Shown here: positions 24,665 to 36,840 of the stretch, in pieces
Layout: the number at the start of each line of letters is the position of its first letter
Position numbering within the stretch: position 1 is the first letter of the stretch
Source of the DNA: Alitta virens
Lineage: Eukaryota > Annelida > Polychaeta > Phyllodocida > Nereididae
Direction of reading: 5' to 3'
Length of the DNA: 64,000 nucleotides
Assembly: GCA_932294295.1 (NCBI GenBank)
Contig: OW028577.1
Location: 1,373,001 to 1,437,000, forward strand
Program-made: the position numbers and the translations under genes
Notes under the pieces: generated by a model
The model's database searches: none
The model's input: only the letters and a program-made list of their open reading frames with translations
Told to the model about the DNA's origin: nothing

Positions 24665-25740
24665 GTTTTTGCTCATATTTGTTGTCGTTCCCACTTTTTT
24701 TGCAAAAGCAAACTACTGAGGCATATTAAAAATAGCGTGCTTGCCATAGCAACCAATGAAAAGGGCCTTCCTTTGAGCTGTTTGCTGCTTTTTACTCGAA
24801 ACTTATCCCAACTTGTCATAATAAGGCATATCTGATACTGCCGAGTTTTTGCTTGTATAGTGACACCAAAACATACAACAGACCTGCAGACGCTACCACT
24901 TAGGAGATGGGGGTTGCTCAAGTTGAGTTGGTGTTCCTTGAGTAGACTAGTCGTCGGGTGATTAAGACAGTTTTGATTAATGAATCGCTGTGGCAATATA
25001 CAGAATTCATGGTTGATAAACACCCTGCAGATTTCCTCGAGGGTTAAAGTGCTACACCTGTTAAAATAGGACCAGTGGACTCAACTGCGATACATTGTGA
25101 GGATAAGATAAAACAGCCCCGAGGGTGGGAGTATTTATATGAAGGGTAATAGATCAAGCCTGCAGATTGGCAGAATGGCTCACAAGAGGCAGAAACCTGT
25201 TAGATTGAATGAGTGCAGTTTGCGCTAATATTAAGGTGATTGCAAGTGACAAAAAGGTGTTGTGTTTCTTTAGAAAGATAACAGGAAGTAATGTTATCTC
25301 ACAGCAACAAATAAATGCCTGGCACAGCCTGCAGATAAGTTAACACCTAAACTCTGTTCCTAGAAATATCTTAGAAGTTTCCCAGCTGTGAGAAAGTATA
25401 ACTGCAACCCCGAGACCTTTAGGGCAAGATCTGACAATGTCCAGGGTCGAGTAGCATTCAGTTATGCAACTAATGCATTAACCCTTGATCTGTGGGTTGA
25501 TTGAAACACCAAGAACCCCTGTAACCACCCTCTTATGTTTACATACAAATGTTTTGCATTTCCTGGCAAAGCCCAGAAGATTTGATGTGATAATTCCAAG
25601 GTGTCGTCCTATATGCCAAGACTGTGGTGAACTGTAGTCAGTTATCTTGCCGACATATCAGCCTGGGGAAATATCTGCACCCCTATTATTATCAGGGGTT
25701 AGGATAGACTTATCTGTGATATGATCTACTGCTATGATGC
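24665..25740 (-). repeat. 1.1-kb dispersed repeat, copy 2 (inverted)
   Basis: Reverse-complement partner of 8225-9306. Similarity begins at GTTTTTGCTC and declines past the CCTGATAATAATAGG block near 25690. The same 116-codon frame is kept. The two copies are about 15.4 kb apart. Confidence 0.65.
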
Positions 25741-26166
25741 CAACAGACAGTATATTGTACATTGTAGAATGTGGAATGTACTCTAGTACATCCGATAGAT
25801 TGATCAACAATATCCCACCCAGATATCACTTGAATACGATTTTTATTTGGTATTTATATTTATAATATATTTATATTTTTCATATAAGGAAATCAGAAGT
25901 TGTTGATTCATTGTATTGATATTCACATTTTGATATTTCTGAAGTTAAATGACTGATCTGGTGGACTCATCAATCACACTGTGACTGAACGAGAATAATT
26001 TGCCTCAAAGGGCTCTGGTTATAATCAGCTCATTGTCGAAGAATGGGTTTTTTGGCTTATACTGGTTACACCAGACCTGATAACAAAACCTCATTGTAAC
26101 TAAAACTTTGTGATAGTTTCCAGCTTTGAAGTAATTGGTTGAATTGATCCGATATATAATAAGTAA

Positions 26167-26483
26167 TAGGGCTGTACACCGGTTCTCTGTATACCGTTTG
26201 TACCGGTACAAGGTTAACGTAATATTGATAACCGTTATAAGTTATAACGATATACTTGAACAGTGTTTGTGAAGAAAAATATCAGCGACTCTTAATACAC
26301 AATAGTTTGCAGTTATTCAATGAATATTTATTAAATTTGATAGTATCTTTTGATTATTTATAATAAACATTTATGTATATGTACTTAATTACTAATTAAC
26401 AAAATTTAACGATACGTATCGTATCGTTTTACTGTATCGTGATACGTATTGTATCGTTTTAGAGATTAAGGTGTACAGCCCTA
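26167..26483. mobile_element. hAT-like MITE, copy 1
   Basis: Ends TAGGGCTGTACACC and GGTGTACAGCCCTA are a perfect 14-bp inverted repeat. The interior carries palindromic GATACGTATC-type blocks. A related element lies at 56424-56690. Confidence 0.7.
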
Positions 26484-27568
26484 AATTAAGTAATTTTAAA
26501 ACAGTGGCGACAATTTGCAATTTTTCCAGGGGGGGGGGGGGAAGAGGGATGGTATCTGTCAGAAACACAATATGACATAAAAAGTTACATTAGAATATCA
26601 AGAAGATGTACATTTACAGTGGGGGATGTATCACTTTTATCGCCCCTAGGATTAGCGCCCATAGTTTGAAAATTTTACATACTAACAGCACCATTTCTGT
26701 ATGCTGTGACCTCATTTCATGTACCCCATTACCAAAAATTATAGGTACCGCCAAATGTCAGAGGGCATTGCTAAGATCTGTACTATACCAATGTATCCGA
26801 AGGTGAAGAGGAACTGTGGGAACTAGTTAATCACCCCAGTAAATAGGGTAGGGTAGTGAATGGGGTGGGAGCAGATCAGTCAAAACAGCCCTCCAGCTAA
26901 GATGTAAGCAATGAAGCTCCCTCCATGTTAATTCAGTCGACAGCCGAATGGTTACAACCTGCCGACCAGCAAGAGAAACTTTAGCGCACTGTGTTTACCT
27001 TGTTGATGGAGTGCAGGGTTTGCAAGAAGTGGTGTTTATATTTCAGAATAAAGGTTGTAACGTAGCCTTTGAAGCAGGGAGATGGTAGCTGAAATACGAA
27101 CTATATTATAGCTTTAAAAATGTGCCAAATGTAAGTTATTATGCCTAAATTATAGAATTCTGATCTCTCTCCATATGTCAATACTCATATTCACAGATTT
27201 TGTATTCTAAAATTCAGTGTAACAGATAATTGTACAGTGGAACCTTGCCATTAAGATCGCCTTTAATTTTGCCTTGGTGCAAGTACTGGTCTTAATAGTG
27301 AGGTGGTAAAATACAATGGCCAGAATAGGATTGGGTAATTGTTTGCTGGTCTTAATAATTAAGTGGGCTTAAGGGGTTTCTCTATGTAAGGTCAGTAACT
27401 TGACTAATTTTAATCTTGAACAAGAATTATACTTATCATTATGAATAGATAATTTAATTACCGTTGGTAAATAGTATATAGCTTCAGGGGAATTACTATA
27501 TATAGATGTTTGGAATATAACATTAGATCTGCGGAAAGGTTGGTGTAGGTGGTACTACGGCTTTTTCT

Positions 27569-27644
27569 AAGATGGCTGCCATCAACTTCCTGTCTAACCG
27601 GAAGTGGTATTCAAACCGGAAATACATGTGTGGGAATATTAAAA
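27569..27644 (+). promoter_or_regulatory. Candidate TATA-less promoter / 5'UTR
   Basis: Within 80 bp upstream of a well-placed start codon are AAGATGGCTGCC at 27569-27580 (YY1-like), ACCGGAAGT at 27597-27605 (exact ETS consensus), a second ACCGGAAAT at 27615-27623, and CTTCCTG in the opposite orientation. YY1 plus ETS sites around the start site are characteristic of broadly expressed TATA-less animal promoters. The match is seen in the sequence; function is inferred. The YY1-like motif contains an ATG that opens a 28-codon upstream frame. Confidence 0.45.
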
Positions 27645-27851
27645 ATGGCGTCAACTGACCAGAATGACCAGACTGAAGTGACCAGAGGGCAGTGTATAGT
27701 TGGGATGCACAGTCTGTTCTGGTGTAAACAATGTGATCCCTCCTGTAAACAGCAGAAACAGATGGTCATGTTACACCGGTATATCACTGGACATGTACAA
27801 TATTGGATCACCATTCATAATAGTACAAGATCTTTACATCCATCCTGGTCT
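27645..27851 (+). CDS. Candidate first coding exon, unknown protein
   Basis: An ATG in a strong context (AAAAATGGCG) opens 69 codons (MASTDQNDQTEV...) that end exactly at a consensus donor, TCT|GTAAGT, in phase 0. A CxxCxxxC-like cluster (WCKQCDPSC) is visible around residues 26-34, and the segment ends LHPSWS. I do not recognise the family. Support comes from start context, promoter motifs upstream, the donor and the open frame. No second exon could be placed. Alternatively the frame may read through to a stop at 27894, giving a short unspliced ORF, or it may start further upstream at the ATG near 27571 in another frame. Confidence 0.45.
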
Positions 27852-28074
27852 GTAAGTTATCCTTGTGTACATTCAACGGGTAAAGTTATCCGATAACATT
27901 TGCAGTGTTATGGAATCACTCAAGGTCTTCTAGTATACATTGAGATGTTCTGGAGACTGGACATGTGGCCAGAGTGCATGGGGTATATGCATGGTGGGGT
28001 CATGGTGTGATATTGATGAACGGAGACTGAAAACAATGCCTGAGAATATATCTATAGGATTATGTTACTCGATA

Positions 28075-28200
28075 CTGAGTGTTTATGCAAGGCAAGTACA
28101 AGACCCCACCCTTGGGGTAAATGTGTAACATAACTCGGTGTAACATGAAAATCTCATCATTACAACTACTGCATGGCTATGATGGATATAGTAATATAGA
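28075..28200 (+). repeat. SINE family A, 3' part
   Basis: Contains GTACAAGACCCCACCC, GGGGTAAATGTG and ATCATTACAACTACTG, matching the 3' half of the copy at 3520. Confidence 0.5.
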
Positions 28201-31034
28201 CTAAGTTTCACAATAGTGGTTTTAAATTATTATTAGGAAATAACAACAGACAGACCAAGACATGCATGATGATGTCAGCCAAGAGAAGTTTAGTACTTTA
28301 TTTTATATTGAGCACAATAACAACTGAAGTTTGGTTAATTACTATGATGAAGTCATTGCCACAAGTTTTGCATCAGTTTTAATTAATTTAATTAATAAGT
28401 GTACATGTAGATACACATTTTGGCCCAATTTACTTTGACAAGGAATACTGGCTAGAAACCTGAAGTTTCTGTCAGTTTCTTGTAAATGGGGCAATTTTTC
28501 AGAACATTCTTCGTGTACAACGCTGTTAGAGTCGAAAGATTTTATGCACCACAGATTTTGCCCCCAACCACCAAGCAAATTTCTCTCAGCAAGAAATCTG
28601 AACTCTCAGTAAAACCATGACAGGTTTCTTCAATATATCGAATGCTCTTTTGTAGTCAGCAAACCCACTGAAGTTGTTTGAATAGGGAAACACTATATGT
28701 GACAATTCAAGGGAATATAAACAAGATAATTGACTTTTGTGATTTGACTTCTGAAAATCACTGAAGTGACAATTGATTGACTGATCCACAAGCATGCAAT
28801 ACATATTTGCATATTATTATAATCAATTTAGATTAAGTTTTTTTTTAGTATTTTAGATACACATTATGCATTGTTATGGATGCACTTTAGCCTTAATTTC
28901 TTACACTTTAAAAAAAATATATATATTGGTTGTCTTTAACCATACTTTAAATCTAAAAAAATGTGTTTTTGCATCAATATGTTATCAGCCAAGAGTATGG
29001 TTGGACTTACATCTGTGTATTTGATTTAATTTATCATATTTGATGGATCAATTCACCAATCATGTAGTTGGCAAGGTCAATAAAAAAAAAGGTTAAAGCA
29101 ACAAAACTTCTGTTTTAAAGTTTATAGTCATATCATTTCAGATATATACCATACAAAAAGGTATGCATTATGCATACACGTATTTTTGCTATATTTTGGC
29201 TGGATTTAGAGTTTTCATTCTGTCTGAAGGAGGCTTTGGCAGGCTTGAGCCAGACTGAGCTTTCTTAGTCTTCAATTTCATCCTAACAGTCACCCGAGAC
29301 GACTTTCTTTTTTATCTCTCCTTTTCTTATTTTTGCATTTTTTTTCCTTTCTCAAAACACTCCGCGTAGGAGACTCGTTTAAAATAAATTGAGGCATCTC
29401 TTGTTGCAGGAGAGAGGCTCCAACATGCTTATAAGAACCCCTTCAAATATCAGGGCAAAAAAATGCTAATTTTATGCCCACCTTATTGTGTGAATTCACT
29501 CGGAATGAACTGAGATTTGAGACCCCTAAGTTCAAATTGCTGAAAAAAAAAAAAAAAAAAAAAACAAGAACTGCATCGTTTAAGGTAATTTTAGAAGTTG
29601 TCATAAGCATGACATGAAAAAATATGTTTATGGCAAATTATGCGCATGTAAAATGTTCATGTTTAAACACATGAATGCATAAATTCACATTTTCATGAAA
29701 TATCATGAAAAGCAATTTCACCGCATAATGTGTAAATTTCACGATATTACAAAAAAGTAGCCTCAGAGTTGTAATTATTATATCAAATTACGATCTAACA
29801 GATCCACACTAACTTTTTTATCCATACTTTTCCTGTTTTTATATTGTCATTTTTTTGTCTTATATATTCCAGCTTTGTTGATGTACAGCCTAATGTATAA
29901 TTTCAGCAACTTCTTTGATCTCCAAAATGATAACAAAAAATGACCGATTTTCAACATTATCAAAGTTTTTGCCATTCATGTGGAATTGATATCATAATGA
30001 CATTGCCAGCTCTTTCTATGCACTGCCTGACAATTATTCAGTAGCCGATCCAGAGGGGGGGGGGGGCTAGGGGTTTAACCCCCCCCCCCTCCCGGCTAAG
30101 TAAGATTTAATTTAGTTTAAATAGTGGTCAGCAGTGCTGCAATATATATTAATGCAATCGCCCCCCCCCCTTTGCACATTTTTAATTTTCCTGGATCCGC
30201 CCCTGTTACTAGTTACTAGTATATTATGTCATCGTTTATCATATATATATGATTTTATTCATTCACATGTAAATTCATGGAATATACAATAAAAAAAGGC
30301 AAGAAAAGTTAAATCATGTTAAAACATTAAGGGTAAAATCGAATCAATGTGTACATATAAAGTCACAAATAAAATCTAATTCACAAGAATTAAAACCATT
30401 GCCTGGCCCATTCTAATTGCATTGAATTCATATTTGAAATTATATGAAATAAATGTTATAAATATATAGAGTGACAATCAAGGGCAGTCTAATTGGCAAA
30501 TTGTCCATTGACCTTATCAAGTGCTCTGCAAGAATTTAAATTTGAAACTTATTTTTACATCAAAATGCTCATTCAGAGAGTGTACAGAAACTTTTTCCAC
30601 TACTGTATATCGCTGTACCCCCACATAGAGATTGCATTATAGATACTTCTTTTTCAACTACCCCTATACAGTGACATAAGTTGCCTCCGCCATAAAGTCA
30701 TACATTTTGTCACCATGGCTTGTTTGACACAATTCTTTGATCTAAATTGTCACACAAAGGCTAATTATTTGTGATTTGTGCTCAGAATACGTGAAAGGCA
30801 GCAGTCCGTCAAGCCACGAAGTCAGGAATCAGAACAATGCCTCCTGTGTTTACATGTAGTCACTAAAATGTTTTTTCACTAACTTTTGACTTCACGAATG
30901 CCAACTTCCCATAAAGTGTTGAAAATTGATAAACCCATAGACACCATGATACTAATTTTATTAATCTTGATATAATTATTTACACTGTTGCTTCAATTTT
31001 GATCAAAATCTGATTGTTTCTACCTATTTTTTTG
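28201..31034. other. Gene-free AT-rich stretch
   Basis: No coding exon was recognised. Contents are an A21 run at 29541-29561, a G/C-tract MITE remnant at 30043-30207, and a possible reversed LINE 3' end near 30250. Confidence 0.5.
30043..30207. mobile_element. MITE-like element with G/C homopolymer ends
   Basis: The left side reads CCGATCCAGA followed by a run of about 13 G. The right side has a C run, then CCTGGATCCGCCCCTG, the inverted counterpart (roughly CAGGGGCGGATCCAGG). Ends of this type are seen in many animal MITEs. Confidence 0.5.
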
Positions 31035-31189
31035 TACATGGCCAAATGTGCCACGTGCGTTTTCCATGAGAAGGATAAACGCATGGAAAACGCATGGTTT
31101 TTAGCTCATTTTAATGAGGCAAAAACCATGCGTTTTCCATGCGTTTATCCAAACGCATGGAAAACGCACGTGGCACAATTGGCCATGTA
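31035..31189. mobile_element. 155-bp near-perfect hairpin (snap-back) element
   Basis: Arms of about 76 bp (31035-31110 and 31113-31189) are reverse complements with only a few mismatches and a one-base gap. The outer ends are TACATGGCCAA and TTGGCCATGTA, and the loop is about 2 bases. The motif CGCATGGAAAACGCA recurs within each arm in both orientations. Confidence 0.85.
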
Positions 31190-32811
31190 GTATGGACTAT
31201 TTTGCCAGTGCATTTAATAAGGTCAATGGTTACTTTGCCAATTAGACTGCTCTTGATTGTAGTTATATTACTTTATTTTTTTGTCAAACAAACATTTAAT
31301 GCAACTGATTATTTAGTGATTAAGAGGTCACAAAATGTGCAGAAACCTTATTAGTTTTCAAAAATCCTTTAAAGCTGGATCGTCACTCAATATGACAGTG
31401 GCCAAAATCTATTGAATTCACTTCATTGTCTTCTTAATACCGAATACCTACCATCCAGAGCCTTGCTGGGTTCACTATCTCTCTATAAAATAGATAAACT
31501 TCACCTATTATTTAATTTTTCACGCCATCAAAAATCCAATATGTAAACAAACCAAGTGATGGTGCCATTTCCATGGTATTTCCAATGTTTTTGTCTTGAC
31601 TTCTTTCAATGTATCATTTATTTTTTGTAATTAATGCCTGGTAGATAGATTCATTAGCTTACACATATTAAGTGTGCCTTGATCAAATATGGTGATTTTC
31701 AATCATTTGATGAAGTTTTAGAAAATAGTCATTTTGACAGACAGTGGAGCTTTAAACACAGATTTTATGTATCTTTTAAGAGTCTTTACCAGACAGTGTA
31801 AATATTATGATATCAAGAAACACTGCACACTGCATGCTTGAGTATCTCAAATGCCATCATAGCATACTTTCGTATGATACACATGTGATAGAATGTATCA
31901 TTTGTATTCATGTTAAAAATTCCCACATTAAATCAGCTTTGCAGTGTTTTGCAGTGTATTAGCCTTTGATAAACCAACCATGTAAAGTATGGAGTAAAAA
32001 CTGTAAATGCGAATTAAAAAAATGGCCGGCTGGTGTTAAACACTTTCAAGCTTTGTCAGTTTTGAATAGATAGTTTTTAAATGTTTAAAAATTGTTTAAA
32101 AGTTTTTTTCATGGAAGCTAATAAAAAGTAGCAGTTAATGCATCATGAAAGCACTATATCATTGAAGTCAAAACGTCTATATTTATTTTGTAGTTAAATG
32201 TCATTGAAAAGAAGATTTTTTAAAGTGAAAAAATAAGCTTTTTTGGTAAAAAAATTCGAGTTCAAACAACGGTCTATATAGCACGTTTTCGAATGTTCAA
32301 AAATACACAATGCGGTGACATATTAATGAAATAAACTTCAGTGAGCTTTTCTTGTCGTTTATGACATTTATTGCTATGATCTGAGGATGTTTTAATTGAA
32401 TTAAAGCGGGAACATTATGCTGCAATATTGTTTATGGGAATTTTGTTTTGAATATGACTCAACACTAGAAGTGTATTTTGACTAGCAGCTGGGTGCCAAA
32501 TATAATGGCCATAAAAATATAACTTAGCTTACTATGGTTGCATTTAATAGTTTTCCAAAAAAGATATTGCAAATTGAAAATTTAAGTGGCCATAGATATT
32601 AGATTTCATGGATTTTAACATCATTGTAAGCTATTTCAGAATTACCAGTTGGCTGTTCAACTTTTTGACATTTCTGTGTGTAAAAAAATTGTCCAGTAAA
32701 AATCATATTATATCACATGCTATTATACAATGTTACATGTTAATGACACAAGTTACGTGTAGTTATTTTGGTATTGTTATTTTTATTATGGAGCAGCTAT
32801 TTATATAGCAA

Positions 32812-32983
32812 ATGACCTTATAAGGTAATAGCACGTGACCCAAGGTCATTTTGGCGCCCCCTGTCGAGCAGAAGTGTCACATGGCACCAAGATGAAAGTA
32901 AGAGGTCACATGATCTGCTGAGACTCCTTAAGGGCATTTTAAGAGCCACGTGACCTCTTGGAACTTAAGTGGGTCAAAGGTCA
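32812..32983. promoter_or_regulatory. Candidate enhancer: nuclear-receptor half-site cluster
   Basis: Within about 170 bp lie TGACCTT (near 32812), CCAAGGTCA (near 32840), GAGGTCA (near 32902), GTGACCTC (near 32949) and a direct repeat GGGTCAAAGGTCA at 32971-32983 that fits a DR1 site. Two CACGTG E-boxes accompany them. It lies 3 kb upstream of the first detected exon of the 35.9-kb gene. Motif matches are seen; regulatory function is inferred. Confidence 0.3.
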
Positions 32984-34149
32984 TTGGTTATTCATAGTTT
33001 TAATAACGTACGTGTTAAAATAATGGAGTTTAACAAGGAAAAAAGTTGACGAATGAGTGGACTGTGACCTTTCTGACCTGTCGTGTATTAATCATGGTCT
33101 GGTCTTGAAAATTACAGCCAACCTCAGTCGTGCACTTAGCAGTACAGTGCAGTCAGGATTGTGGCCATATAACTTTAGTACATAATAAACTAAAGGTATG
33201 TATACTTTAGTATTTTTTTTAGTACTATAGCAAAAGGATTGGTAAATTTACATATAACATAAAACCTAACATTTACTGAGATTCTCAAATTTTTTTTACA
33301 TAGGTCTAGTTTATTTTTTCATAACACAAATTTGTTTTTGCATATCATAGACTGAGAATCTAATTATTGTATTGTTTCATAAAAAATTAAACGTGTAGGA
33401 ATTGTGGCATGGCTAATAAGGTCATGTCATTTGAATTAAGGGCCTAATAACACATCGTGTCTAAATCATTAAATAAAATGTTATTCCTCAGGTCGGTTTT
33501 GATAGTTAAAAAATAATCAAATCTGTCCGTGTGAATTTCCGTCTCTGTTATTCTTACAAACCTAACAACAATATTCCAAAAATGAATATATGTATCAGGA
33601 GAATTCAAATCACCATGTTGTTAGATACTAAGCATGTCACAGCATGTGAAGTCATGTCTGGCAATTCTGTGAAAAATGGCAACAAAAACAAAAAATCTGC
33701 CATTATCCAAAAAAGTGATTTGCCTGTCACACTGTCATGGCAAAATGGTGCATTTCAAGTTTTTTGTTGCCTTTTTATTTGATATATGGAATATGCAATA
33801 TTAATAATAAGGAAATTATTAATATTATTGTGTATTATTTGTAGAATACATCTGTATCTAAGTTGTTTACAAGTGCTCTAGCCATATTATGTAGCTTAAG
33901 GGAGATATTATTAATATGTGATAATATGACCCATTATGATCTATCATATCTCCAAGGTATTACATTGTATAACATACCAAATATGTTATAGCTGTGGGCA
34001 GAATAATGTGTAGTATTATAATAGGGTGACTGAAATAGTGCAGTAGGTTATCTGAGACCTATACACATCATTATGCATGTAAAATATTACAAGATTTTAA
34101 TTCCAGTCCAGGCATTGTTTCGTTGTAAAGGTATACATGGTGCTCACTC

Positions 34150-34474
34150 GATAGTGGATTTTCGCGGAAGGTTCTCTATATTTCCACCAGGTGGCTATGA
34201 CAAAATACTGCAATTCTATTGGCTGAAAAAGTTCCCGCCCTTGGCTGTGATTGGCTGAAGTAAAGTGCATCCTAGCAGCAGTATTTTTTGTGCATTTTAA
34301 TGATTATTTGACACCTGATCGTTCAATTGATTTCTGGTATTTCCCTGAGAAAATTTTATTTATGGAATCAGTAAGCTATGATCTACTATGTCTGAAAAGC
34401 AAAATGAGTGATGAGAGGAGAGGGAAGACTTATGTCTTGCTGAATTCAGGGCTGCTCAGTGAAAAGACTCAATT
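34150..34474 (+). mobile_element. CTCF/E2F-motif MITE, copy 2
   Basis: The best-preserved copy. CCACCAGGTGGC lies at 34184-34195, ATTGG (inverted CCAAT) at 34218-34222, TTCCCGCC at 34232-34239 and a second ATTGG at 34250-34254. It ends with GTGAAAAGACTCAATT. Confidence 0.8.
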
Positions 34475-35469
34475 GTGACACCAGGCAATTGCATCCTCTT
34501 GTTTAGCTGATTGATTTCGCTGAACCTGCCAGCAGACCTGTTCAAGCATGAGTCTTTTTCAGCTCCTTGTTGTTCACAAACTTTAAGTGCTGAGTTGGAT
34601 TCAGGAGGCTTTAAGAACTCTACAATCACCATCATTGTTCATTGCCAGCCAGCTCCCCATTTACAGTTAGTTTCATAAAATATGGTCGACTCTATTTAGA
34701 CGGCTGTAGCTATAATTGGCTAAAGCCAGCCGCTTCTGTCTACTGTCTACTCCTAGCTTATAGTCGGATTACACCAAAAAATATAAACCTGGGTAAATGT
34801 ATGAAATTTATCTGATATGGTGCTGCTTGTACTTTTAGATCCAGCTTTAAGTAGCCAGCTGTAGGCAGACAGTTTTGTTAAGTGGCAGGTAGCATCGTAT
34901 AGCAGAATTTGTCTTGCTTTGTCTAGGTTTAATTTGACAGGCCGTTTTTATTGAAACTATATATTATCACGGATTCAATCAAGACAAACTCCCAAAATGT
35001 ATACCATCGTATCTATATGTGTGACAGCTAAAGAACTGCAATGAAGACTTCTTTCAGACTACCTTAAGACTAATCAACTGGTCAGAAAATCCCTACTGGG
35101 GCATTGTGAGCCAAGGAGCAGCTATTTTACAGAGACCAAACAAGCAACTGACTTTTAGCCATGTCACAGGTGGTGTTACTGCCTCTTTACAATACTTGAT
35201 TTTAAATGACAATTATATAAAGCCACACTCCAATGAACATTTATTAGTCATTTTAATGTCAAAAGCTTCTTAATTGTTTTCACTGTTCAGTCTCTGTGTT
35301 TTTGACATTTCTACATTTTCTAATAATTTTTTTTATTTTACTATATTTTGGATTTTATTTCATACATTTGTTTAATTACTTTTCCCTTTCAAGGGAGTTT
35401 AAACAAAATAAATAAATAAATAAAATAATTTAGGTGTATTGGAGCCAAGTTACAGAGGATCTGCTCAGT

Positions 35470-35550
35470 TCCGCCATGCCATTTTGGGGTTCGAACCTAT
35501 AACCTTGCAGTTTGCAGACAAGCATCTTGACCATTGGGCAGTTACGCAAG
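35470..35550 (-). repeat. tRNA-like SINE head
   Basis: On the minus strand AACTGCCCAATGGTCAAGATG resembles an A box and GGTTCGAACCCC matches the B box. There is no full cloverleaf. Confidence 0.4.
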
Positions 35551-35932
35551 TCTGTATGAAAACTGACTTACTGAACCTATGAAATAAAACACCCTCAGAT
35601 CTGGGCCACTCTTAATAGTGAGGTGACCTTATGAATGACATTACCAGTTATGGCAAGGTTACCTGAATGTTTCAACGTTTTGGTGAGAAAATTTGGGGAT
35701 TTTCGAATACGCTATCACAATTTCCTTTAAGTTTCCTTTATTTTTATCTTCAGGGTTTAAAAATTTATTGTTTTGTGTGTTTTTTTTTTTGGGGGGGGGG
35801 GAGGTTTACTCAGTTATGGATTGGTACCCCCCCCCCCCCCTTCCAAAAAAAAGGGACCTTCAACACAGCTATGCAGCAGTTGTATGTATTTGATTTTTGT
35901 ATTTGATTTTTTTAATACTTTTTTGTTTGCAG

Positions 35933-36155
35933 GATGGCCCACCCTAGAATGGAGAAGAGAGGAGATGCCATTTCTTGACATTGACATTCGTATTAAGAGG
36001 ACACAGCCTGCTGTCAGTGAGGCTGTCGAAGTCAGTGGTGCTGTCAGTGGTGCTGTCAGAGTGACATTGTCACTGTCAGTGTTGCTGTCGTAATGGCCCG
36101 TTTCTCCACAGAAGAGGAATACCATATTGTAGATTCATGTCTCCAAAGAGCACAG
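35933..36155 (+). CDS. Unknown gene U1, start-codon exon
   Basis: An acceptor (TTTTTTGTTTGCAG) ends at 35932 and a donor (GCACAG|GTAGGT) follows 36155. All three frames contain stops before 36093, so the first 160 bases are 5'UTR, partly a GTCAGTGGTGCT repeat. Coding begins at the ATG at 36093 and runs 21 codons (MARFSTEEEYHIVDSCLQRA, then Q), ending in phase 0. A second acceptor (CGTTTCTCCACAG, ending 36111) would give a shorter exon in the same frame. The sequence predicts a helix continuing into the next exon (CLQRAQ|EQLEASMGRF). The acceptor implies at least one upstream non-coding exon. Function unknown. Confidence 0.5.
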
Positions 36156-36159
36156 GTAG

Positions 36160-36360
36160 GTCTATATATCTATCTATCTTATATATCGGTCTATTTATCT
36201 ATATATCTATCTATATTTCCATCTATCTATATATCTATCTATATTTCCATCTATCTATCTATCTATCTATCTATCTTTGCATCTATAATCTATCTATCTA
36301 TCTAATTTATCTATCTATCTATCTATTTATATATCTATCTAATCTATTTATCTATCTATC

Positions 36361-36396
<36 letters not shown>

Positions 36397-36409
36397 ATAT
36401 CTATCTATA

Positions 36410-36454
<45 letters not shown>

Positions 36455-36461
36455 ATATATA

Positions 36462-36510
<49 letters not shown>

Positions 36511-36540
36511 ATCTATCTATCTATCTATCTATATATATAT
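36160..36540. repeat. (TATC)n microsatellite, ~380 bp
   Basis: Interrupted CTAT/ATCT array starting directly after the donor at 36156. It produces the long [12 protein letters not shown] frames, which are not genes. Confidence 0.95.
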
Positions 36541-36655
36541 ATTGCATTGCATTGCATTGTATTGTATTGTATTGTCTCAATATGCTGTTCTGAAGTTGAG
36601 TCAGATTATACAGTCCACTACCAGAGACAGACGTAATGATGAGATGATAGGGCCA
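36541..36655 (-). repeat. SINE family A 3' end with pentamer tail
   Basis: On the minus strand it reads CATCATTACGTCTGTCTC to GAGACAATACAATACAATAC and then GCAAT pentamers, the family-A tail. Confidence 0.6.
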
Positions 36656-36840
36656 TGAGTCTAAAAATGTTATTTTTTCAGTCACTTAACAATAATAATG
36701 CTCAGCTTGCTTCTCACCTAATGTTTATGTTTTGTAAGCACCATAAAAGAGCTACTTTTTCTTGTATTTTATTGTGTCTTAAAATTTTTGAACATCGGTG
36801 CTAAAAGTGAGAAGCAAAACATTATAAAAGAAAGGGTAAT

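Noticed and set aside
36137..36658. 173-codon frame rich in SIYLSIYL
   Set aside because: It is the translation of a TATC microsatellite joined to a SINE tail.
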